In this document: in pieces, positions 38,469-47,497 of the stretch | How the letters are laid out: each line of letters starts with the position of its first letter | Numbering within the stretch: position 1 is the first letter of the stretch | Assembly (NCBI RefSeq): GCF_947331815.1 | Contig: NZ_OX373462.1 | Location: forward strand, 607,376-671,375 | Source: Cyanobacterium sp. uoEpiScrs1 | Lineage (GTDB): Bacteria > Cyanobacteriota > Cyanobacteriia > Cyanobacteriales > Microcystaceae | DNA length: 64,000 nucleotides | Direction of reading: 5' to 3' | The notes under the pieces: model-generated | Told to the model about the DNA's origin: nothing | The model's database searches: none | What the model saw: only the letters and a program-made list of their open reading frames with translations | Position numbers and translations under genes: made by a program

Positions 38469-39134
38469 ATGGACAAAGGAAAACAAGGAATGATCTTACT
38501 GATATTTTTTTGTCTAGCTATCACTGGAATTGGGGTAGTTTTCCTTGGAGAAATTGATATTGAAAAATTAGAAGTTTGGCTTAATGAAATGGGGGCTTGG
38601 GCTCCTACTGTCTACGTAGCAGTTTACATTTTAGCGACCTTACTGATTCTACCTTCGACGCCCCTTAACTTAAGTGGTGGAGCATTATTTGGCATTGGTT
38701 GGGGAGTCTTTTGGACAACAATTGCAGCCATGTTAGCAGCAATTTCATCTTTCACTTTTACCCGGACTTTAGGAAGACAATATATAACGCGAAAACTTGC
38801 TGGAAAATGGGAGGCCATGGATGCAGAAATTCGTCAGGGTGGCTTGTTTTATTTGTTTGCAATTCGCTTACTACCGATTATTCCCTATGGGATTGTTAAT
38901 CTTATGGCAGGATTAACATCAATTAGATTTCGAGATTACTTAATTGGAACTACTCTGGGAACTATTCCAGGGATTTTACCTCCTATTATGATAGGGGCAG
39001 GATTCAAGTCTCTCAATCAAGGTAATACTTTACCTCTACTGTGTGGTTTTACATTAACTGGAATATTAATAGGAGTTGCCGCTTGGTATCGTCATCGCCG
39101 TCAACCTCCGCATTTAAAAAAGAGCAACCGGTAA
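38469..39134 (+). CDS. TVP38/TMEM64 family membrane protein
   Basis: A 221-residue protein of the TVP38/TMEM64 (DedA-like, SNARE-associated) family with about five or six helices. The family blocks are visible: PSTPLNLSGGALFG near residue 64, TFTRTLGRQYI near residue 95, and FAIRLLPIIPYGIVNLMAG near residue 130, with the Arg and Pro-rich re-entrant loop. Members are thought to move or flip lipids. GGGAAAG before the ATG is a fair ribosome binding site. Not part of an operon. Confidence 0.88.
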   Translation: MDKGKQGMILLIFFCLAITGIGVVFLGEIDIEKLEVWLNEMGAWAPTVYVAVYILATLLILPSTPLNLSGGALFGIGWGVFWTTIAAMLAAISSFTFTRTLGRQYITRKLAGKWEAMDAEIRQGGLFYLFAIRLLPIIPYGIVNLMAGLTSIRFRDYLIGTTLGTIPGILPPIMIGAGFKSLNQGNTLPLLCGFTLTGILIGVAAWYRHRRQPPHLKKSNR

Positions 39135-39642
39135 AAGCTAAAATCACTTTTTAACAATTTTGTTACTACTCAACACTTTTTTATCTATATTATGGGATAA
39201 ACACTTAGAGGATATTAGATCTATAAAACTTTTTACTAGGAAACTATTACAGGAACTATCTAACAACGCCGCGTTTCGATAACTTATCATACTATAGCGT
39301 ATCCAGTATATAGAATAATGGTCTAATAAACATTAGATGAATTAAAACAAAAAATTCTTATTTATGATTTATATCTTTATATTGTTATTTGTTAAATAAG
39401 TATTCTTTGCCAAAATTTTTTAATTGAATTAGAACTAGAATATTTTATTTACAAATAAAATATATAGAATATTATTCTACTTTCTTTGTTACTAAACTAA
39501 ATAAAGATATAGAAAATAGTTTAAAAATAGCTTTGAAATTAATACGACAATAGTACGTTGACTGTGAAAAACAAATTATTTTCTACAAAATTGACTAGAC
39601 GTGAGATAATCAGTAATGTCAAGGTTACATTATAAATTAACC
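39135..39642. other. Gene-free spacer
   Basis: AT-rich DNA with no recognised gene. A 48-codon minus-strand frame starting with Met overlaps the region after the TVP38-like gene but resembles nothing. Confidence 0.5.
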
Positions 39643-39798
39643 ATTTGTAGCTTGCTAGCATCTAGCTCCAATGATTAGGATAAATTAATCAAAGATATTG
39701 AAAAATTTTACCAACTCGGACGAAATTAGAATAATATCGATGCAATTACTGACCAAATATTTAAGCAATATTCTGTAATCTTGGCTATGAGTTTTTAA
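39643..39798 (+). pseudogene. Possible gene remnant upstream of grxC
   Basis: One frame of 51 codons plus a terminal TAA, interrupted by two TAG stops, reads ICSLLASSSND, DKLIKDIEKFYQLGRN and NNIDAITDQIFKQYSVILAMSF. The pieces look like a real helical protein rather than noise. The family is not recognised. It ends 18 bases before grxC, so a decayed partner gene is possible. Confidence 0.35.
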
Positions 39799-39816
39799 AA
39801 ATTAAGAATTTGTTCT

Positions 39817-40128
39817 ATGTTAGAAATAATTAACTTTTTATTTGGCCGTCGTCCCCAAAAAATTAATGCTAATGTTGAAATTTATACTTGGCAAGTTTGT
39901 CCTTTTTGTATTCGTGCAAAGTTTCTTCTGTGTTGGAAAGGAGTTAACTTCACTGAATATAAAATTGATTGTGACAAAGTAGCTAGAGATAAAATGTCGA
40001 AAAGAGCTAATGGAAACTGTAGTTTACCTCAAATATTCATTAATAATAAACATATTGGAGGTTGTGATGCTTTATATGCTCTCAACAAGACTGATAAATT
40101 AGATGCTATGTTAGGTATCACCCTTTGA
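39817..40128 (+). CDS. grxC: Glutaredoxin (dithiol, Grx3-like)
   Basis: A 103-residue thiol-disulfide oxidoreductase using glutathione. The active site CPFC is at residues 28-31 inside YTWQVCPFCIRAK, followed by the cis-proline block SLPQIFINNKHIGG near residue 69 that binds glutathione. A 17-residue N-terminal extension precedes the core. A family feature Thr-Val-Pro is Ser-Leu-Pro here. An unusual Cys-rich character (five Cys or more) is notable. It is preceded and followed by fragments that look like decayed genes. Confidence 0.9.
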   Translation: MLEIINFLFGRRPQKINANVEIYTWQVCPFCIRAKFLLCWKGVNFTEYKIDCDKVARDKMSKRANGNCSLPQIFINNKHIGGCDALYALNKTDKLDAMLGITL

Positions 40129-40132
40129 GTTC

Positions 40133-40330
40133 ATACTATTAGGTGAAGCGAAAAGAGAACGAAAGCTGAGATATTGTGAACATGTGGGAGAAAAATTATA
40201 GTCCCTAATTATCTCGCCGCTACAGAACTCAAGCATAGTAAAAACTGGGATTTACAAATTCTGTTTGCTTGGTTGCGAAGTGTGTACCTAGTCTAGGGTG
40301 TCACTGCTATTAGGGTCGTAGTTTTGAGAA
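40133..40330 (+). pseudogene. Probable decayed gene, unidentified
   Basis: Two overlapping frames complete one protein-like text: 40133-40201 reads LLGEAKRERKLRYCEHVGEKL and stops; shifted by two, 40201 onward reads YLAATELKHSKNWDLQILF AWLRSVYLV, a stop, then GVTAIRVVVL. The text has typical protein composition with Trp, Cys and His, not AT noise. At least one frameshift and two stops show that it is dead. I do not recognise the family. Confidence 0.4.
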
Positions 40331-41364
40331 GCTGACTTATAGATTTACTCCTAACGTTTTTAGATTTCCTCCTCGGATGGAACCAGTGACCTCATCCACC
40401 CTATTATAACCAATGGGGTGGCTTTCTATTTCAATCAATAATTTAATCCAAGGAATAGAGAAGTAGTTTAGTAAAAGTATTTTTACTAAACTACTCATTC
40501 AATGTCTCTATAGTTGTAGAATATAGCTATTATATTTGACTGTATGTCATCACATATAATGAAAAGATAATATTACAAATAAATTATTTAAAAAAGAGAA
40601 GAACTACTAGTCTCTTCTAAGATTAGAAAAAAAGAATTTGGATAGCTGATAGCTATGAAAAATATAAAAAATAGTAAAAAATTATTTAAATACGGGCTCA
40701 AAAAAATTCGTAATATTTCAAAATAAGGTCTATCTCTAGTAAGTGTAAAAATTTATCAATATCTTGAGAGACAGAGAAGTAAAAAACACAACAAAAGTAT
40801 ATAAAGCTAAAATATGACAAAAACTAAAGAGATAGATATACTATCATGATAGTAACTAGGTGTATAGAAGTCAGTTAGTTACTATCAACCCAAAATAATA
40901 GAAATAAAAAGTGACTATACCTATTTAATGTACTAACTAATAATCTATCATTATATATGATGTAAGGATAATAATACTTAATAAAAGTAATTCACCCATG
41001 AAAGTATATGCAGGCGGGTATTATTATAATTTAGGTAAAATATTTAAACAATATCTTATTCAAATGGGTAACTATAACAAACAAATGTTAAAAATAAAAA
41101 TACAATTTCGATTTCTTAAATATCAGAAGTACAAAGTTATTTGTTGTTTAAAAAAGCATTAATAGTTTCCTGATTAATACTTTTTTAAAAATAGCTATAC
41201 ACTAATTCCAATATCTATAGTTTTAGTTTATGACAATAGTTCAATTTTAGACTAAAGATAAGAAATAAGTCAGAATAAATGTCTATGACTGTAGCAAATA
41301 TTAAAAGTAAAAACAAAGTTCCTCTCCTTCTAAAGGAGTATCAAACCATATAATCTGTAGAGGT
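40331..41364. other. Spacer with hairpins
   Basis: The first 100 bases are GC-richer and hold small stems (GGATG/CATCC, CCACCC/GGGTGG). Then follow a 15-bp hairpin (40462-40495) and an 11-bp one (arms 40848-40858 and 40876-40886). No live gene was recognised. Confidence 0.5.
40462..40495. repeat. Perfect 15-bp inverted repeat
   Basis: AGTAGTTTAGTAAAA (40462-40476) pairs exactly with 40481-40495 around a 4-base loop, some 330 bases after grxC. It could be the terminator of the decayed gene at 40133. Confidence 0.85.
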
Positions 41365-42141
41365 TTAACCTCCCAAATAAGCTTCAAGAACTGAGGAATT
41401 ATTCTGAATTTCTTCTGGAGTGCCATCAGCAAGATTAGTTCCTTCTGCTAACACCCAAATGTGGTTACACAGTGACATAATCACATCCATATTATGTTCA
41501 ATAATCAAGAAAGAAATACCTTGTTGATTCCAATTGATAATATGCTCACAAATTTGTCCAATCAGGCTAGGATTAACTCCTGCCGCTGGTTCATCTAGTA
41601 AAATGAGTTTAGGGTGAGTCATTACAGCGCGAGCAATCTCTAACAATTTACGTTGGCCTCCAGATAAAGCACCAGCATAGTCATGAGCTTTTGCTGCTAG
41701 TCCAACCCATTCAAGAATTGATAGGGCTTTTTCCCTATTTTGTCTTTCTTCGTGCTTAACTTGTTTTTGTTGTAACCAAACTTGAATTAAATTTTCTCCT
41801 GTTTGTCTTTGGGTTGCTAATAGCATATTTTCTAGAACAGTAAGTCTGGAGAGAACCCTTGCCACTTGAAAAGTGCGAACACATCCTTGTAGGGCAATTT
41901 CATAGGGAGATAGCGGATGAATTGGAGAACCATCAAAAATTACTTCTCCCTGATCAAGACGGATAAAGTTAGAAAGTAGGTTAAATAAGGTTGTTTTACC
42001 AGCACCGTTTGGTCCAATCAACCCCGTAATGCTTCCAGTTGGGACTTCAATATGAGCATCATTAACAGCACGTAGACCCCCAAAATTTTTGTATAGGTGG
42101 CTTGCCTTAAGTAAAAGGTGATCGGATTGATGAATGGTCAT
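41365..42141 (-). CDS. livG: Branched-chain amino-acid ABC transporter ATPase (LivG/NatA type)
   Basis: The ATP-binding subunit of a hydrophobic amino-acid uptake system (LivG; NatA in cyanobacteria). The 258-residue protein has Walker A GPNGAGKTT near residue 39, signature LSGGQRKLLEIARA near residue 159, Walker B LILLDEPAAGVNP near residue 179, and the LivG-type QVARVLSRLTVLEN. A livH-like permease gene lies 22 kb away at the window's end, which fits the scattered nat genes known from cyanobacteria. UrtD is an alternative, less favoured. Confidence 0.88.
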   Translation of the reverse strand: MTIHQSDHLLLKASHLYKNFGGLRAVNDAHIEVPTGSITGLIGPNGAGKTTLFNLLSNFIRLDQGEVIFDGSPIHPLSPYEIALQGCVRTFQVARVLSRLTVLENMLLATQRQTGENLIQVWLQQKQVKHEERQNREKALSILEWVGLAAKAHDYAGALSGGQRKLLEIARAVMTHPKLILLDEPAAGVNPSLIGQICEHIINWNQQGISFLIIEHNMDVIMSLCNHIWVLAEGTNLADGTPEEIQNNSSVLEAYLGG

Positions 42142-43159
42142 TAGCCTATCTTTGATTCGCTTAAATCAGAGCGATAAATCTGCTCGCTGCCCGATCATAA
42201 CAAAAAAATACATGAAAAATACATATATTTTTAGCTCTCGACATATATTGGCATATAGTATAGCAATCGTAAAATATTAGTATTTTAGATACCAGTTATC
42301 GCCTAACCCCTTAGCTCTTATTAACTTTAAATATCAATATACTAAAAATTACGTAAAACTGTCTCATAGTTTATAACTATGAACTTATTAGTTTAATTCT
42401 ATTACTTTGACATTTAGTAATTACACTTGATGTCTTAATAGTTTTACGGAATAAATAACACACTGTTGAGATAGTAAAGGTATTATTTAACTACCAAGCA
42501 TTTTATGCTTTCCAATTACTATTGACAAGCAACTATTTTTTTTTGATTTATATACTTTTGGCTAATTAATATTTTTTAAAAAAGTTGGTTTTCTATTTTT
42601 AGATAGTTAAAATACATGTCTAAAGTATGTTTAATATCTAAATCTTAGATTAAAATCTTTATAAATCAATCTAGATCTTAAAAATTTTTATTTATAGACC
42701 AACAATAGTTTGTCAAGAATATAGTTAAAAGTAGATGAAACTTATAGCAAATAAAAGTACAATAATTAAATCAGTTATTTTAATAATTTTATTCAATCAA
42801 GTTAAATAGAGATATTTTTATCTTAAAGTGTCTCGACAACTTTATACTCAGTATTTGAGGTCGTATCCCTAAATTTAATATCTTAGTTCGACTTCATTAT
42901 CTAAATAAACAATTCCATACCCCTTTTTTCTATAAAAATAACTCACCTGATTATAAGATAAATTAGTTATAAGACACATGTAATTAATTTTCCCTTTAAC
43001 TATTTTCAAAGTCTCTACTCAAGTATTAAATATCTTCAATCAACAATCTATTTAAAGATATTTATATGGTATAATTGACATTGACTGCTAGGAATTTCAA
43101 TAAGTAGAATCCATTGTTGTCAGATTGTCTTCTTAATCTTAAATACCAGAACTTTTACT
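42142..43159. other. 1.0-kb gene-free stretch
   Basis: AT-rich DNA between the divergent livG and cyclophilin genes. I see no coding region and none of the long inverted repeats. Confidence 0.6.
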
Positions 43160-43654
43160 ATGACGAATCCAACTGTGTTTTTTGATATTGAAATTGATGG
43201 ACAGAAAACCGGCCGTATAGAATTTGAACTATTTGCTGATATTGTCCCTGAAACCGTCGAGAATTTTCGTCAATTGTGCACTGGAGAAGCCGGTTTTGGG
43301 TACAAAAATAGTATTTTTCATCGAATAATTCCTAATTTTATGTGTCAAGGGGGGGATTTTACTCGAGGTGATGGAACAGGAGGTAAATCTATTTATGGCA
43401 GATCCTTCAAAGATGAAAATTTTAAGTTCAAACATACTGAACCTGGAATTTTGTCTATGGCTAATGCTGGACCTGATACTAATGGCTCTCAGTTTTTTAT
43501 TTGTACTGTTCCCTGTAACTGGCTAGATGGTAAACATGTCGTTTTTGGAAAAGTATCCAAAGGATATGACATAGTAGAACAAATGGAAAGAGTGGGAACT
43601 AATGGGGGACAAACCATAGCAAAAGTTATTATTGCTGACTGTGGTGAACTTTAA
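43160..43654 (+). CDS. Cyclophilin-type peptidyl-prolyl isomerase, eukaryote-like
   Basis: Catalyses cis-trans isomerisation of X-Pro bonds. The 164-residue protein is a bare cyclophilin fold without signal peptide, so cytoplasmic. It aligns without gaps to eukaryotic cyclophilin A as I remember it, starting NPTVFFDI, with the active-site set complete: [19 protein letters not shown] (Arg, Phe, Met, Gln), SQFFICT and [13 protein letters not shown] (Trp, His). Typical bacterial PpiA/PpiB proteins lack GTGGKSIYG and ILSMANAGP in this form. It could derive from a eukaryote or belong to a bacterial clade of this type. A terminator shared with shc follows. Confidence 0.93.
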   Translation: MTNPTVFFDIEIDGQKTGRIEFELFADIVPETVENFRQLCTGEAGFGYKNSIFHRIIPNFMCQGGDFTRGDGTGGKSIYGRSFKDENFKFKHTEPGILSMANAGPDTNGSQFFICTVPCNWLDGKHVVFGKVSKGYDIVEQMERVGTNGGQTIAKVIIADCGEL

Positions 43655-43720
43655 CAAAAAATATAAAATTGCCGTGGGGACGAGGTAGTGTCGTGTTTCA
43701 CCCTTGTCAGGGGTAAGGTG

Positions 43721-43745
43721 ATAAGGTGGAACTTGACCACCTTAT
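43721..43745. terminator. Bidirectional terminator between the cyclophilin gene and shc
   Basis: ATAAGGTGG (43721-43729) and CCACCTTAT (43737-43745) form a 9-bp stem with a 7-base loop, followed by TTT on the plus strand. It lies between two convergent genes whose stops are 110 bases apart, so it may serve both. Confidence 0.6.
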
Positions 43746-43764
43746 TTGGCTGCTTCATTAGGTG

Positions 43765-45699
43765 TTACATTTTAGAATATAGATTATGATAACGGCCTAA
43801 CGCCATCAACGGAAAATAATGGCAATAAAGATGATAACGGATATAGAAATGACAGGGGAACCCTGTTCCGGTAAACTCAGTTTCTTCCCAGGTTCCCTCA
43901 GCCGTTTGGTTAGTTAGTAAGTAGTTGATGCCTCGTTTTATAGCATCTGTGGCAAAGTTCCCTAACGCTTTCCCTGTATCTAATAATCCAATTAAGGCCC
44001 AAGCAGTCTGGGAAGCAGTACTTCCCCCTACTCCTTTGAGAGAAGAGTCATTATAACTCCAACAAGTTTCACCCCATCCTCCATCATTATTCTGACAACC
44101 GACTAGCCAGTTAACGGCTTTTTCCATCTGAGGTTTATGGGTCTCCGCAGCGATGGCTGCTAAGGCAGATAATACTCCACTGGTTCCATAAATATAATTG
44201 ACGCCCCATCGTCCAAACCAGCTACCATCTACTTCTTGTTCCTTGTTTAAATATGCCAAAGCTTTTTGAACGCGATCACCATCGATTTCCAAACCACAAG
44301 ACCCCAACATTTCTAACACCCTAGCAGTGATGTCAGCCGTATTTGGATCGATCATGGCTTTTAAATCTCCATAGGGAATTTCATTGATCCAATTTTTATC
44401 ATTGTCTACATCAAAAGCTGCCCACCCTCCAGGTTTACATTGCATAGTTGCCATCCATTCTACACAACGATTAATAGCAGCTTGTTTGCGCTTTTCATCG
44501 GGCAATTTAACGCCATGTAAAGCCATAACTATTACCCCGGAATCATCGAGATCGGGATAAAAACGGTTAGTAAATTCAAAGGACCAGCCCCCTGGTTTTC
44601 CCTGGGTATTTTTAATGGACCAATCTCCATAATCAAGAACTTGCTGATTAAGTAACCATTCACCTCCTTTCACTAAAGCTTGATGATCCGGTTTTAGTCC
44701 TGATTCAACTAAAGCTCTTAACGCCCATCCCGTATCCCAAACAGGAGACACACAAGCTTGGACACGATAAGTTTCTTCTTCTTCAATGGAAAAACGATCA
44801 ATGGCTTCAAATCCTTTTTGAACACAGGGATCGGCTATATCATAATCGAGTACCCGAAAAGCAATTAATGAGTTGACCATTGGGGGCATAATACCTCCCC
44901 AATCTCCGCTTTCTTGTTGATGATCTAAAATCCATTTTTCTGAGGATTGAATACTTTTTTTATGAAAAGGAACTAAATTATTTTTATTACTCCACTTAAA
45001 GACTTTATCTAATTTTAAAAAAATGTCTAACCAATTTCCATTACTAGGCAAGGTATATTTTACATTTGCAATTCCTTCAGCATATAATTCATTTAGAGTA
45101 AAATCTGAATTAATTTGAAAAACAGGCTTTTTATCAAAAACAATTAGTAAAGGAACTGTACTTTCTCTAGCCCAACTAGACATCTCATAAATATTGAAAA
45201 AAAAATTGTTGGGAAGTAATATAATCCAAGGCGGGATAGAGGGAATTCCTCTCCAATCATAACAGCCAATTAAAGCTAAATGAAACTTGGTAAAAATCCT
45301 GGTTTGACTAATACCTCCCTTGCTGAGGATAAAGTCCCTAGCTCGAATTAATGCAGGATCCTCTTGAGAAACTCCTAACAGACGCAAGGCCATATAAGCC
45401 TCAACAGAAGTACTGAGTTCTCCACCATCACCATAAAAAAGTTCCCATCCTCCTTGTTCATTTTGTTGACGACGAAGATAAGTTTCCACTTTATGGAGGG
45501 GACGAGTTGTGTCAGTTCCCCATATTTTATGAAGTAGAACAGTTTCAGCCGTTAAAGTAATATTTGACTCAAGTTCTCCCCACCAATATCCGTCAGGATA
45601 TTGTAAAGAAAGTAAATACTGTTGACTGACCATGATAGCCTGACTAAGGTTGAATTGGTTAACCCTTTCGACTGATGACACACTCTCTTTGATCTGCAT
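43765..45699 (-). CDS. shc: Squalene-hopene cyclase
   Basis: Cyclises squalene to hopene, the first step to hopanoids of the inner membranes. The 644-residue length is typical. The catalytic DxDD motif is seen as YPDLDDSGVIVMA near residue 380, and several QW repeats of the type GxW are visible (PDGYWWGELE near residue 35, PGGWAAFD near 430, DGSWFGRWG near 505, DGGWGETCWSY near 552). Hopanoids are common in diazotrophic cyanobacteria and may reduce O2 entry. Alone on its transcript and intact. Confidence 0.95.
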   Translation of the reverse strand: MQIKESVSSVERVNQFNLSQAIMVSQQYLLSLQYPDGYWWGELESNITLTAETVLLHKIWGTDTTRPLHKVETYLRRQQNEQGGWELFYGDGGELSTSVEAYMALRLLGVSQEDPALIRARDFILSKGGISQTRIFTKFHLALIGCYDWRGIPSIPPWIILLPNNFFFNIYEMSSWARESTVPLLIVFDKKPVFQINSDFTLNELYAEGIANVKYTLPSNGNWLDIFLKLDKVFKWSNKNNLVPFHKKSIQSSEKWILDHQQESGDWGGIMPPMVNSLIAFRVLDYDIADPCVQKGFEAIDRFSIEEEETYRVQACVSPVWDTGWALRALVESGLKPDHQALVKGGEWLLNQQVLDYGDWSIKNTQGKPGGWSFEFTNRFYPDLDDSGVIVMALHGVKLPDEKRKQAAINRCVEWMATMQCKPGGWAAFDVDNDKNWINEIPYGDLKAMIDPNTADITARVLEMLGSCGLEIDGDRVQKALAYLNKEQEVDGSWFGRWGVNYIYGTSGVLSALAAIAAETHKPQMEKAVNWLVGCQNNDGGWGETCWSYNDSSLKGVGGSTASQTAWALIGLLDTGKALGNFATDAIKRGINYLLTNQTAEGTWEETEFTGTGFPCHFYIRYHLYCHYFPLMALGRYHNLYSKM

Positions 45700-46041
45700 T
45701 TATGTTCCGTCTTTCTCCTCAATTGTCCCTCTAGATTATAGCTAGTTCAAGATTATCCTAAGTAACTATAGGTAGTCTGTCTAACGTCAACCAAATACAG
45801 TTCACCTGCATGAGTCTATTTAATAGGGAATGGGCTATGATTTATTTTTTACTGGCAAAAGTGAATCTGGTATCAGAAACTGATTTTGTTTCTGAAATAT
45901 TAGATAACCTATCTTCTTATCCCAACAGCTATTTCAGATCTTCGATAAATTTTTGTTGAGTATTTTTAGAAAACTATCAGAGAACTCGATACACTCACAA
46001 TTGATGATCAATTTTAATCCATATTATTCTCAACAAGTATT
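45700..46041. other. Divergent spacer between shc and hemJ
   Basis: Holds an 8-bp hairpin TCAGAAAC/GTTTCTGA (45873-45880, 45888-45895). A 40-codon frame (45837-45959, MIYFLLAKVNLVSETDF...) overlaps that hairpin; it lacks a ribosome binding site and is probably chance. Confidence 0.5.
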
Positions 46042-46608
46042 ATGATGTATTTTTGGTTCAAGGCTTTGCACCTTATCGGTATTGTAGTTTGGTTTGCAGG
46101 ATTATTTTATTTAGTACGTTTGTTTGTCTACCATACAGAAGCTTCTCAACAATCTGAACCTGCCCAAACTATTCTTAGAACTCAATACGAAATTATGGAG
46201 AAACGTCTTTATAAGATCATCACCATACCAGGAATGGTAATGACAGTGACCACGGCTATCGGTTTGATTTCTACGAAACCTGAAATCTTAAAACTAAGAT
46301 GGTTACACATTAAGTTAGTTTTTGTTGCTCTGCTTTTAGCCTATCATTTTTTTTGTGGCTGGATTATGAAACAGTTGGAGAAAAAAGAATGTCAATGGAC
46401 AAATCAACAGTTTCGCGCTTTCAATGAGGCCCCAACTGTATTATTGTTCATAATTATTTTACTAGCAGTTTTTAAAAATAATTTGCCATTTTATTCAACT
46501 ATTATACTGATATTTTTGGTTGTTATCACGATAACTATTTTTATTAAAATTTATGAGAGAAAACGTAGTTTTATTCAGGTTAAAATAAATGAATATAGAA
46601 AAGAATAA
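46042..46608 (+). CDS. hemJ: Protoporphyrinogen oxidase HemJ
   Basis: HemJ oxidises protoporphyrinogen IX in haem and chlorophyll synthesis in most cyanobacteria. The 188-residue membrane protein has four to five helices, the start ALHLIGIVVWFAGLFYLVR with conserved His-10, the loop TQYEIMEKRLYKIITIPGM, RWLHIKLVFVALL near residue 92 and the C-terminal RAFNEAPTVL motif of HemJ. The tail beyond residue 160 is Lys-rich. ATGATG offers two starts, 46042 or 46045. Two hairpins of 10-11 bp (46866-46897, 46935-46967) lie well downstream. Confidence 0.88.
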   Translation: MMYFWFKALHLIGIVVWFAGLFYLVRLFVYHTEASQQSEPAQTILRTQYEIMEKRLYKIITIPGMVMTVTTAIGLISTKPEILKLRWLHIKLVFVALLLAYHFFCGWIMKQLEKKECQWTNQQFRAFNEAPTVLLFIIILLAVFKNNLPFYSTIILIFLVVITITIFIKIYERKRSFIQVKINEYRKE

Positions 46609-47497
46609 TTAAACAATACAAAAATAGATAGTGTTTAATTGATTGCAGCTAGTTACAATTTTTATTATTAGTTATTGTCCACGAATCTCTCATTTATTAT
46701 TATAATTATTTTAAAATCTATATACTAGTGATATTAGTAAACATATAAAATTATTTTTTAATCGTATAATATAGCTTGTGCCTGTTTAGTTAAATCCAGA
46801 ACATAAGAGATAAACTATATTTTAAATAGAATAATTTATCAAAATATTTCTTCCTGACTATAATCAGTAAAATGATTATTGTTTTTATCATTTTACTCAA
46901 AAAACTTATTTTATTGTTGATAACGTAAGTACAGAGATTAATTATGAAAGTTAATTATAATTAATCTTTGAATTAGCTAGATACTTTAGATACTTTAATA
47001 AGTTAAAAAAATAACTATTAAATTGATGTCAACTCCAATTAATATCCGACTAATTTATTTAGATTTCTAGACATTTATACCATGTGTACACTTATTAACT
47101 CTTTTTGTTGGGGTGGATAAAATAATCAATTATATAGTTGCTTGAACTGCTTGATAAAATTTAATCCTGTAAGCGTTTTTTGAATATTTTTTAATTAAAA
47201 TAGTTAATGACTACTTAATAATTAGTTTTTAATTAAAGACTCAAACATATAAGTATTTAAAATTATTATTTTTACTTTTTTATTCGATTTATTTTCCATA
47301 CTTACCTACCTGAAATAATCTCTCTGGATTTAGGTTGAATTGGCAATTATTATTTCAGGTAAGCATTAATTTTTGATAACTCATACCACTCACGTTATCA
47401 TTAACATAATCTATTCTGCATAGATAAAGACTCATGAAACGATAACATATTAATAGTAGTTCGTGCTATATTCCTGTACCACTCGTCGAGAGGAGTA
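46609..47497. other. 0.9-kb gene-free stretch
   Basis: AT-rich DNA with a 10-bp stem (46866-46875/46888-46897), an 11-bp stem (46935-46945/46957-46967) and a 13-bp stem with a 29-base loop (47307-47319/47349-47361). The last one is about 140 bases beyond the thiO-thiG stop and may end that transcript. No gene was recognised. Confidence 0.55.

Noticed and set aside
40360..40440. Sequence resembling the T-arm and variable loop of a tRNA on the minus strand (GAGGTCACTGGTTCCATCC)
   Set aside because: The T stem does not pair and no anticodon or acceptor stem can be drawn; at best a long-dead tRNA or part of the decayed gene nearby.
45837..45959. 40-codon frame upstream of hemJ
   Set aside because: No ribosome binding site; overlaps a hairpin in the shc-hemJ spacer; no family match.
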